Shown: piece after piece, positions 55,401-64,000 of the stretch
Layout: every line of letters starts with the position of its first letter
Numbering within the stretch: the stretch's first letter is position 1
Assembly: GCF_000204055.1 (NCBI RefSeq)
Contig: NW_006768782.1
Coordinates: 528,467-592,466, forward strand
DNA from: Melampsora larici-populina 98AG31
Taxonomy: Eukaryota > Basidiomycota > Pucciniomycetes > Pucciniales > Melampsoraceae
Direction of reading: 5' to 3'
Length of the DNA stretch: 64,000 nucleotides
Program-made: the position numbers and the translations under genes
The notes under the pieces: generated by a model
Database searches by the model: none
The model's input: the letters and a program-made list of their open reading frames with translations, nothing else
Told to the model about the DNA's origin: nothing

Positions 55401-55610
55401 AACTCAAATCAAAATGAAGGCTTCACAATTCTAGCTCTCTTTTCAATGTTAAAGTTATCTTTGTCTTACTTCTTGTACTACAATTCATAAGATAGCTCTA
55501 CAATGCTCAAAACTTAAAATCACAATGAAGGCTTCACAATTCTAGCTCTCTTTTCAACGTTAAAGATATCTATCGTCTTACCTCTTGTACCAATTCATAG
55601 CTCTGCAATG
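55401..55610 (+). repeat. Tandem duplication of about 105 bp downstream of the TPR gene
   Basis: 55401-55505 and 55506-55610 are two adjacent copies. They share AATGAAGGCTTCACAATTC, TAGCTCTCTTTTCAAYGTTA, TCTTACYTCTTGTAC and end in CTCTRCAATG. Several point differences and small gaps mean that the duplication is not new. It lies in the presumed 3' UTR. Confidence 0.8.
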
Positions 55611-55808
55611 GTCACTTGAAATCAGTCCTCCGTCACCTGCTTTGTCCCGATATGCCAAAACTGAGTCTACATTTCCAAGCCATCGGGAAGAGAAGTCATC
55701 CATTTGCCCAAAATGTATTGTGAAGCCCTGGTGAGATTTGAAACTTGGAATGCGGGTAGCGCCGCGAAAACAGGCTTCAATATGGGCCGGCCCTTCTCCC
55801 CCCGGGCC

Positions 55809-55813
55809 AAAAA
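55809..55813 (-). terminator. Pol III terminator of tRNA-Pro
   Basis: TTTTT on the minus strand starts four bases past the tRNA 3' end, the normal position for RNA polymerase III termination. Confidence 0.75.
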
Positions 55814-55817
55814 GACA

Positions 55818-55899
55818 GGGCCTCATCGGGAATTGAACCCGAGACCTCTCCCAAGAATGCCAACCCAAAGGGAGAATCATACGACTAGACCATAAGGCC
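55818..55899 (-). tRNA. tRNA-Pro (anticodon TGG) with a 10-nt intron
   Basis: The minus strand folds as a tRNA: acceptor stem GGCCTTA/TGAGGCC (7 bp, one G-T pair), D arm GGTCTAGTCGTATGATT, anticodon stem CTCCC/GGGAG with loop TTTGGG-T, and T arm TCGGGTTCAATTCCCGA. The anticodon is TGG (Pro). A 10-nt intron, TTGGCATTCT (55854-55863), lies one base 3' of the anticodon, the canonical nuclear position. The mature length is 72. A-box and B-box-like words are intact, and a T5 terminator follows. The discriminator base is C. Confidence 0.92.
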
Positions 55900-56217
55900 T
55901 GTATTGAACTTCCCAATTGCGGAATTTAAATGTCAAAGACTTAGTGTCACTGTAACTGTTGATACAGGTGAGGAGCTCATCTTGATTCAAGCTACATAAA
56001 CAAACAATGGTATTGCACCTTTAATCGAGTGAGCCTATGGTATTTGAGCTCTTGTAGCGGAAAGCGAAACTGCATTGCGACGGTGAAGTACAAATTGAGG
56101 AATGAAATTCAAGACGATGTTACGTAGGATGATTATCAGATGATGAGAAGTGGCTTTTTATGATGCGGGCATCTTCACGCGTGGAATATGGCATCAGAAG
56201 ATAGCTTTGAAGTTCAA

Positions 56218-57436
56218 CTATATAAAAGTATTTTGAATGTCTTTGAGGGCGCGAATATGAGTTGGCCCAGTCTTACAGCAGCCCCCTACAACAACTCCGG
56301 GCCAGTGGAGTGAAGCTTGTTGAGCGATGTTCATCAATTGGCGAGCCCATTGATCAGTTCCAATCTGGCCGCCTGACCAACAACGTCGTTCGACATCATA
56401 CACCAATCCGCCGTCAGGGTACATCCATAGCCAGGGTGCAGGGCTTTCGAGCGTCCGAAGAGATTGGGTTTCAGTTAAGTCGGTCCATGCTGAAACTATC
56501 TTATCGATAAACTGCAGTTTAGTGCAATTGACACCCACGGCCGACGGTCTCGGGAGTGACAGTTGGTCAAGGTCTTTACTGAGGCCAAGTGCTGCGTTGA
56601 GAACCTCTGTTGGTGAAGCGCCCGAAGCGAATTGACCTGATGATCCAGCGAATACGAAGCTCAATACCCAAGGTTTCACCCACCACTTGATACATTCCGT
56701 TTTCTCGTAGCGATCTTCTAGCGATTGTAGTAATGTGGACCAAGCTGAGCGAACCGCAAGAGCCTCCAAAAGATTCGGAATAGTTTCGAAAATCACCATG
56801 TCCACCTTTCGCCAAGTTGCTTCATCGTTAGCATAATCGAGAAGTCGATCAAGATGGAAGTTCTTCAGCGGCTCCAATTGATTATAAGGGCTAGGGTATA
56901 TACCCGCGTAATCCTGAGGCGGAGTAAGTGTGGCCCCAAATGGACCGAGAGATAGTCCTACTTTGGCCGTTGACAGAGACTTATGAGCCACGCCGATCGA
57001 GCTTCGCAAGAAGTCAAGGGGAGAATTGAGTCGAGGTAAATGTGTAGCATTTTCGTCGGCTTCTTTGGATGGCTTTTCCACGTCATTTTGCTCTGTATGC
57101 GTTTGTTTAAGCAGGTAATTTTCGAATCCTTGGACCGTGGCCTGATAGCTTCATGACCACATGGACAACCTTGTCAGTCGAAAACCCGGTCCTTCCAATT
57201 TTACATGAACAACACAACCATTCTTCCAACCCTCACCTGCAACTTGTTATAATATCGGCTCCAGCTTTCTCCCAGGATTGATGTAGGCGAGCGATTTTCT
57301 CGGGATGTTTGACCAAGAGCGTCGCAGACCATAAGCCAGTATCAAGCTCATTCCCTGGATCGTCAGCGAGGGTCGTTCCGTTTCCACCATCGAGGAGAAC
57401 CAATTTTTGGTTCGGAAACAAACTAGATATCGACAT
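56218..57436 (-). CDS. Homocysteine S-methyltransferase
   Basis: Two exons (57436-57237 and 57148-56218) give 376 residues. N-terminal motif LVLLDGGNGTTLADD and WSATLLVKHPEKIARLHQSWEKAGADIITSC match the family opening. VGLSLGPFGATLTPPQDYAG, VDMVIFETIPNLLEALAV and AVGVNCTKLQ follow. The zinc ligands are the Cys of GVNC and the Cys pair in VVVGGCCKTGPTHI near 357-358. The enzyme moves a methyl group from S-methylmethionine or S-adenosylmethionine to homocysteine to make methionine (Mht1/Sam4 type). The frame is also open upstream of the chosen ATG, but no in-frame ATG was seen there. Confidence 0.92.
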
Positions 57437-58373
57437 TGTGGTTTGAATTTTCAAATCGCGCCAAGCCTCCAGGACCACCACGCGCTTTAAGAGACTGATA
57501 CGATCGTGTTGGTCGGCGCAGCGTCCATCGGACCGACAGGCAGCTCCGGCCGGATCTACATACAGCAGTCTTCATCTGACTGTTGGAATCGCGTCGCTAC
57601 GAATTTATGGGGATTTATAAACGAAGATGAGCAATTTTGGCGCACCAGTCCTGAGATGATAAGAGGAGATCATGAACAGGTTGCGTACCACATGCCACTC
57701 GGAATGTATCCAAATGAACCAATGGAGGGCATCAATAGAAAAAAATTGGATGTTGAATTATTGCACCAATATGGCAGGTCTGCAAGAATTGTTTCCGCAA
57801 GAGATATTCGATCCTCATCATCGATGAAACCTGTAAAGCTTAGCCTACATATATGTATGTCGCGCCAACTTGAGAACTTGTCGAAGCTTTTGGGGTTTCG
57901 CCGCATCAATTTGCAGCTGCGAGAAGACGTCGAAAGGTAGCGTCAGCGTGCATAAATCATTTGAGTTTGTCAAGTGACAATCTTCTATCAATATGATCAT
58001 ACTGTAGTGCTTCATCCAGTAAACGACCATAGCCTTTTCCTCACCGAAACCATGCATCAGTGTCATACATACTACGCAGCCAATTCTTAGGCCTGAAACT
58101 AGATCTTCATCAGAGTAGCAGTCCAATCGAAGTCTATATAGATCATCAAGTGTAGATCAAGACCATCAGACACCCAACTCATAACACCACCAACAATCAG
58201 CCACATCCAATAGGAATAATCCATCATTCGAGAGTAAGAATTCTCTGGTTGTGTTAGTTGATATTGCAAAGTGCTTGTGATATATTGGAATTTGTTTGCT
58301 GTATAGTATGTTGCACTCTAGTACATATATCATAAGGATCTGAGGAGCTGACATCATTGTGATCGAAGCTAGT
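57437..58373. other. Region between methyltransferase and the next gene
   Basis: Open frames exist on both strands (plus 57506-57940; minus 57845-58126) but none has an early ATG with coding-type content or a family motif. The minus frame ends in a helix-like text (SQLQIDAAKPQKLRQVLKLA) and could be an exon. No call is made. Confidence 0.35.
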
Positions 58374-59255
58374 ATGTTTGCAGGTGATACTGAATCAATC
58401 TACTCGTTCGATAATTCCTATCCACTCAAAGCGGCCACTGAACCTTGGACAACCTTCAGAGAACGTGAATTTGGATGGAGTGGAAACGTAAGCGGAATAA
58501 GGGCAGGCAAAGATGATGATGCAATTGCTCAAAACTTGAAATTTGAGCGTCCGCCACAAAACTCAAGAGGCCCAGGATCTCAAGTTTCCAGTCTTGGTTT
58601 CAATGACGAGAAAGATCAATGGGAATATGTAAAGTTGAGGAAAAACAGATCAACTGGAGAGAATGGGAAAGCCTTAGGATCTCGAAATAGAAGACCAACT
58701 CCTTCAGAGCGGATTGATTCAAATATACAATCAAATCTTAGAGATTCAGCTTCTGGATTCAAGTCAACTCAGCCTATACATCATGAAGATGATTGTCAAG
58801 GCAAGAAATCCCAACCTTTCCGATCCCGTTCTTGTCATGGGGCAAGAAGAAAATCAGAAAACAATGAGAAAGGATCAAGGTCTACAAAACTCGATATACC
58901 ACATAACTCAAACTCGAAACGAAAAAGTTGGCTGAGTGACACAGATGAGGATTTGTATGATATGTCAAGAAATGTAGAAGATCTCGAGTTGAGCACACAC
59001 TTTATCACAAACTGTAACAGAAGACAAACGACTGGAGTTAGAGATTCAAGTCCAGGTGTCGGACGTATTTTTAAACATTTATCGAGGCGGTTGACAATGG
59101 ATGATAAATCGAAAAGAAGAAAGGCACCGATGCCTTCTGAAGGAGGAATGTATCTGTCACATCAAATGGTTGGAGCTTCATCACCTTATCCTGTTAGACC
59201 ACCTTTACCAGGATTTGATAGGCTTTCACTTGAGACATCACATGATTTGCGCTGA
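58374..59255 (+). CDS. Unrecognised basic Ser/Arg-rich protein
   Basis: A single open frame of 293 codons from the first in-frame ATG (58374, MFAGDTESIYSFDNS) to 59255. The protein is rich in Ser, Arg, Lys and Asp and looks mostly disordered. It has possible nuclear signals (RKSENNEKGSR, KSKRRKAPMP), a segment RIFKHLSRRLTMDD that may be helical, and a Pro-rich end (YPVRPPLPGF). No domain is recognised. The start could be extended or spliced, because the base before the second codon set reads like an acceptor (CAG/GTG). Its length and clean frame favour a real gene. Confidence 0.55.
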   Translation: MFAGDTESIYSFDNSYPLKAATEPWTTFREREFGWSGNVSGIRAGKDDDAIAQNLKFERPPQNSRGPGSQVSSLGFNDEKDQWEYVKLRKNRSTGENGKALGSRNRRPTPSERIDSNIQSNLRDSASGFKSTQPIHHEDDCQGKKSQPFRSRSCHGARRKSENNEKGSRSTKLDIPHNSNSKRKSWLSDTDEDLYDMSRNVEDLELSTHFITNCNRRQTTGVRDSSPGVGRIFKHLSRRLTMDDKSKRRKAPMPSEGGMYLSHQMVGASSPYPVRPPLPGFDRLSLETSHDLR

Positions 59256-60700
59256 GAATCTTAGTTCAACTGTTGTACAATTTTACATCTTCACATCAAA
59301 TAGTTCTTTTGCTTTGAGCAGATCACCATGCGCTGGAAATTCTTATCTTCATGCGGAAATTATTCAAACTTTGGTATAATCTGACCAAAAATCTCTTATT
59401 GACTTGAAATGCATACCAGTACATGGATCTGTGTTGAATAAAATGACAGTGTTTCTTTACTTAGTGGAACCAATATGGGACGCTGATTGAACTACTCCTT
59501 GTGTAATATTGTGTCATGCAACTATCAGACTGTCATCTTATGTTTCCTATCTGCTTTGGGGCCCATTTTTAAGCTTGTGATCAACAAGACACAACTCTGG
59601 ACTGTTACATAGAGCTGAAAATGTGCCCAATAAGATCTAGTGAATGAATCTAGGGCACTTGTCTAATCATACCATAATGGTATGTTACTCTTGAAAACAA
59701 ACACAAAGAAAATTCTCATTTCTGGGGTTCAAGGTGTAAAATTCCAGTCAGAATCAAAGTGTGAATTTTATTTGAGGATTTCACGGTGAATCTCAAATTT
59801 TGTCAAATTGGTGGGGCTTATCATTTGTGATCCAAGAGAGTTGAACCAAACATGGGAGTATAACTGTGCCAGTCTTTTTGTGAGAATATCCCGCTTCAAG
59901 AGTTTCTTTGACCTCAATGTGTAATATGATCATTTGTGTCTATTGTGTAAAGAACAACAGCACTCAACTGAAAGCAAGTGGTTTCTTGGTTGGTGTCACC
60001 TGGTAAAGAAAAAATTCAATGATGTGATGTCTTCTACTAATGATGCACACCAAAATATTTATGGTCTTTGCCAAATCTTTCTTCAAAACTTTTGTATGTG
60101 CTAGGTCTTTGGCACCCAGCCACTGAGTCTTTATTGGAAAGGGTGTACATATGGAGTGAGGGAGTCCAGGCTGAGCTAGAATACCTACTGTGGCACGGGT
60201 TGAGATCAAAATGAGAAGGTAGGGCTCAGTAGGCGTGGTGCAAATGCCAAGCAAGCCATAACAAAAAGCTCAAGTGTGGAATTTTATCTAAGCAAATGGG
60301 CTTTCCCTTATTATTAGGGTAGATAGATGAGTTGTTTTGATCTTAATAAAAGAAAAACCAATGTAGAAGGTGGGCTTCAGAGGGGAACAACCTTTCAGAT
60401 GAAACAAATTGATTCGTGGTTGCTATAAGTCTATTCACCACAATAGGGGGTCTTTAAGGGTTCAAAGGTCGACAACGAAAGGGTTTTTGATGAATTCATT
60501 TTTTTCGCAGAGTGATGTTTCAAAGCTCCCAAAGCCACGTTTCCTGAAGTCAAAAACAATCAGAACAACAACCCCCAATCCCTACATATAGGCTTCGTTC
60601 CTAGCAATTTTCTCTCGGTCAATCTTATTTCTTTCAGACAATCAGCAACTGAATCACCTCAGTTCTTGTTGTTATTCATCTCTCACCTGCCATATCCAAC
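59256..60700. other. Intergenic, nothing recognised
   Basis: About 1.4 kb without a supported gene. Two stretches with AATTTTA words (near 59740-59780 and 60280) look related but are too short to call. Confidence 0.4.
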
Positions 60701-61467
60701 ATGCTTCAAGTTCAGGTCTTCCTCAAAATCTCACTTTTACTCTTTTCTCTATGCATACATCATTCCAGGGTGTTGGCAGACGATGCAACGGGATCTCCCA
60801 TTGGCATGCATACGTGTAACTCAAAGTTTTCAATAGGCAAGAATAGTGCAGGTATGTGAGATCACTTAAATCTTCATTACCTTGATGAATTCAGCAGTAC
60901 ACGGAAGCAAGACTAAAACCAACCAACTTTGTGATTCATTCGCATTGAAAGTATGCACGGTGATATACGATAAAAAAATCGCGTATAACTGCAAGCATTC
61001 ATCTTGTTGGTACAACCGTAAGCATTTTTAGAAACCAACCTTAATTGATTTTGAAAATCAAACCTCACAGTCAAGCTGATCAACTGGATACATTGTATGA
61101 TCTTAGAACACCAATACATCGAGATGACTGGCTGCCAGCTCGAGAAATCTACGAACAAAAACTTGAGTAAACAACAATGTGCCCAATACGAATACCTAGG
61201 AACTGCGAATGGCTTCAGTCAGTTATTTAAAGTCTAGAATTATCCATGACTGATAAGATTTTCTTATTGAACATCGAACTTTTCCCGCCTGAACGATGAA
61301 TGATTGCAGCTTGCACTAATCCTGCTGGCATAACTTATACATGCCCTTATAAGGCAGATATTCCGTCTCTCGGTCAGTTGAACACATTTTAATTCATGTC
61401 AAAGATCAATTTGCTGAGATTAGTTTGCTTGTTTTCAGACTGTACTGATTGTCAACCCCAAAACTGA
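60701..61467 (+). CDS. Small secreted cysteine-rich protein, effector-like
   Basis: Five exons (60701-60851, 60895-61017, 61071-61217, 61310-61372, 61439-61467) give 170 residues, with all joins splitting a codon after base 1. The start MLQVQVFLKISLLLFSLCI and cleavage after RVLA (residue 26) form a good signal peptide. The mature 144 residues hold 12 cysteines in spaced pairs (HTCNS, LCDSF, VCTVI, NCKHSSCW, HCMIL, GCQLE, QCAQY, TCTNP, YTCPY, DCTDC), so six disulphides are possible. There is no transmembrane segment and no known domain. Size, secretion, cysteine content and a small multi-exon structure match rust fungus effector candidates. Function is unknown. Confidence 0.78.
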
Positions 61468-62560
61468 CGGATCACACAAACAATAACGCATCCTCTAGGA
61501 TCTTGTAGCACCTTGAGAAGAGTAAAAGCAAAAGACTCCTTGGGATTCAGATCATTAATCTCTTAACCCAATCACGATGCCTTGACTGTGGTGAAATGTG
61601 CAGTTTGTTGAACGTCTTGTGATCTTGTATTCTAATCATCTTACAGTTGCTTATTATCCTTTGAACACACATATAAAGACTTGTGTTTGTGATCAACTAA
61701 ATAAAACCCTGGACCACATATAGTTGAAACTGTGCCCGATGGGCTCAAGTAAAAGTTGACAGTAAGGGTCTAGTACACACACAACTTGAGAAAATTGTTG
61801 GACAAAAGAAAACAAGAAGTTTATAAGACCAAGTTGGGATTAGGAGGTTGAATAGAGTCAAAATAGTTGGATTGAGTTGATGAATTGGATAAAAATGTCA
61901 GTGTGCATCAAATGAAAAGGTCGGAGTAGCGGCCTCTTCAGCAGCGAAGGACTTTGATTTATCTTTGTCTCTTCACAGCCACCGTAAAAAGCTATTTAAC
62001 CAGCCGATACACAGACACTCGTAAACCCAATCATAAAGCCATTAAAAAACCACCCACCCAAGTTGCACGTGGGTGGCGCTACATCGCCTTCCGCTCCTTC
62101 TCAACTCCAAGCCGAGTGCAAGTGTGATGATTAGGGTTGTAGTCAAGATTCTCAATCGGAGAATGCTTACGACACGGCTTTTTGGCAATTTCAGTTAAGC
62201 GGTTCTTTATCTCAAGATCGGAGATGTCAAACAAAAAGGAAAGTGAATATGATAATTATTCTGATGAAGAGAAAAGCAAAACAAATGGCAAAACAAGATA
62301 CAATATATATAGAATAATCGCACACAATAATCTTTCAGGCACAATATTGTGTAATCTAAAACTGTTCCTTGATTTGTAATCTAACTCTTCATGTAACCAT
62401 GACTACTAACGTTGTAACCTACTAAGGTCTAGCAGTTCATGACAAATTATGACTACCCATATACGCTGAAGCAAAAAACCCTCCACGTGCTTTCACATAC
62501 CCACGTCTTGAGTGGCTTGTTTAGGCACACAGGGGTTAGCAACGCGGACGGAAAAACTGC
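61468..62560. other. Probable 3' end or LTR of the Ty3 fragment; no gene
   Basis: No open frame of note. Lying just 3' of a minus-strand Ty3 pol, part of 61850-62500 should be its 3' untranslated region and LTR. GC-richer text at 62060-62110 contains an inverted repeat (CCACCCA...GTGGGTGG). I could not fix LTR ends because the partner LTR is outside the window. Confidence 0.35.
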
Positions 62561-63908
62561 CTACAGGTTTTCAGTAAAGGTACTGTCGTACAATGGATCC
62601 ACCCGTCGCCGAGCTCTTGCCAACCACACCGACTCGCTAGGACCAGCGCCCAAAGCCGGAGAGACACAATGGAAGCGCTCCAAAAAGTGATCCACAGAAA
62701 AAGGCAGCCTAGTCAGAGGCAACCAAACGGCATCCAAGTCGGACGCGTTGTCCATCTTCACTAAGTATTTGTGCACTCCCCCAGTCCGCATGCGGTAATT
62801 CAAGATCGTCCGAACCTTCTCTTCCTCCTGTAGCAATAAATCTTGCCATCGCGAAGCGTTCACACGCCGCTGCTCCCCGCTGTCTCCTACGAAAGGCATC
62901 AATAAAGAAACGTTAAAGACGGGATGTAGACGTTGTAAAGCAGGAGGTAGTTGTAACTCAGCCGTGTTTAACCCTATCATTCGTATCACTGGAAAAGGTC
63001 CCAACCTGCGCACGTCCAGCTTATTGTTTGGCCGACACGTCTTCAAGTGTTTCCGCGAGAGCCAGACCAAATCCCCAGAGTTGTACGAACTCACAACCCG
63101 CCGACCCTTGTTATAAAAACGCGCCTGGGCTTCTTTAGCGTACTCCAACTTCCCCTTTAACTGATCCTGGACTTGCTGAATATGTTGTACAAAACCATCG
63201 GCGGCGGGTCTCCCTGAAGAACCTGTCAAGGAATTAAAACGCGGATGGTACCCCAGCAACGAAAAGAAAGGCGTCAACTTCGTAGAACTAGAGGCAGAGT
63301 TGTTATAGGAAAACTCAGCCAATGCAAGCAAATTGGACCCATTTCTTTGATCTTCTGAGACAAAGTGTCGTAGGTAATCTTCCAATAACGCGTTGGTTCG
63401 CTCGACTTGTCCATCTGTTTGAGGATGGAACACTGTCGATGGCGCCGGCTTAATACTCAGTAGCGCTAAGACGTTAGTCCAGAATGCCAAGACCAACATA
63501 GTGCCTCTGTCCGAGACTATAACGTCAGGCAACCCATGGAAACGAAAAACATTATTAATAAACGCTTTTGCCAACTCATCCGCCTTCCAGGATTCATTTG
63601 CAGGAATGAAATGCGCGGCCTTCGAAAAATGATCGACAACCACCATGACTGAGTCAAACCCGTTCAAGACTGGCAATTTGACGATGAAATCAATCCCAAT
63701 TGTGGACCAAGGCCTATCCGGGATGGGTAAAGGAACAAGTTGACCTTGCGGAGGACGCTGATCGACCTTAACCCTCTGACAGCTTTCACATGAACGAAGA
63801 AACGTCAGTAAATCCTTTCTCATATTCGGCCAACCAAAAGAGCGGGACAAAAGGTCAAAAGTCTTCAATACACCCCAATGACCACCCGTCGGGCAGGCAT
63901 GATACTGA
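62561..63908 (-). mobile_element. Ty3/gypsy integrase and C-terminal pol, truncated
   Basis: A continuous minus-strand frame of about 449 codons ending at 62561. It begins inside the integrase zinc finger (YHACPTGGHWG...CESCQRV). The D-D-E core follows (IGIDFIVKLP, VIVSDRGTM, GQVERTNALLEDYL), then a GPF module (LDVRRLGPFPVIRMIG) and a chromo-like tail (RTGGVHKYLVKMD). It differs clearly from the element at 278-11904. The upstream part of pol is cut off at 63908/63909, where sequence with a CACTA-type end begins, so this copy looks interrupted by a nested insertion. Confidence 0.88.
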
Positions 63909-64000
63909 CACTACACCAAATGTAATCTTTACCGGGCGGTAAAGAAAACTACTGACATAGAAAAGTCCTGAGGCAACAGGAAGAGAGCTAAAAATCTGAA
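63909..64000. mobile_element. Start of a CACTA-type DNA transposon (partial)
   Basis: The integrase frame stops abruptly at CACTACACCAAATGTAATC, the conserved beginning of CACTA/EnSpm inverted repeats. It is followed by the palindrome CTTTACCGGGCGGTAAAG at 63930-63947. The element runs off the window, so neither the far end nor the 3-bp duplication (TGA at 63906-63908 would be expected) can be checked. Confidence 0.6.

Noticed and set aside
57506..57940. 144-codon plus-strand frame next to the methyltransferase
   Set aside because: It lacks an early ATG, has no motif, and overlaps a minus-strand open frame equally well.
62179..62379. Plus-strand ORF left of the Ty3 integrase
   Set aside because: Lies in the expected 3' untranslated region or LTR of the minus-strand element; Lys/Asn-rich and without features.
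1..64000. CRISPR arrays, bacterial operons, riboswitches
   Set aside because: The window is intron-rich eukaryotic nuclear DNA. No regular spaced repeats or bacterial-type gene clusters are present.

Overview
The window looks like nuclear DNA of a basidiomycete, most likely a rust fungus (Pucciniales, Melampsora-like). It is AT-rich and the genes carry many short GT-AG introns (about 40-130 nt). Conserved fungal genes are mixed with small secreted cysteine- or glycine-rich proteins and with nested class I and class II transposable elements. The lineage is inferred from gene content and style; no marker gene settles it.

Left arm (1-24.6 kb), transposon-rich. A full-length Ty3/gypsy chromovirus (278-11904, minus strand, 992-bp LTRs with no difference seen, TSD TTATG) is inserted into the gag of an older Ty1/copia element whose 5' LTR is at 12900-13171. 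The Ty3 element carries an unusual intron-rich region between its 5' LTR and its gag-pol frame. Next come an OPA3-like gene (about 14.1-14.8 kb), a PIF/Harbinger transposon (15043-18810, TTA TSD, 35-bp TIRs, SANT-like protein plus a transposase with one nonsense codon), a decaying multi-pass membrane-protein gene interrupted by a 300-bp MITE (21983-22282), and a 545-bp hAT-like MITE with a perfect 8-bp TSD (24010-24554).

Core (24.7-59.3 kb), gene-dense. In order: USO1/p115 vesicle tether (-), MSH4 meiotic MutS homologue (+, 19 exons), cryptochrome-DASH (-), RER1 Golgi retrieval receptor (+), a secreted glycine-repeat protein (-), HUB1/UBL5 (-), SIN3 co-repressor (+), TRAPPC11 (+), a TPR protein (+), an intron-containing tRNA-Pro (-), homocysteine S-methyltransferase (-) and an unrecognised Ser/Arg-rich protein (+). 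USO1, RER1 and TRAPPC11 all act in ER-Golgi traffic, but nothing shows co-regulation. USO1/MSH4 and HUB1/SIN3 are divergent pairs with short shared upstream regions.

Right arm (59.3-64 kb). A five-exon gene encodes a 170-aa secreted protein with 12 cysteines after the signal peptide, an effector-like candidate. A second Ty3/gypsy element (integrase part, minus strand) follows. It is broken at 63908/63909 by sequence with a CACTA-type terminus that runs off the window.

Exon boundaries were worked out by hand from splice signals, phase consistency and family conservation. Where the total length is a multiple of three and the family length fits (MSH4, cry-DASH, RER1, HUB1, SIN3, TRAPPC11, USO1), the models are fairly secure.
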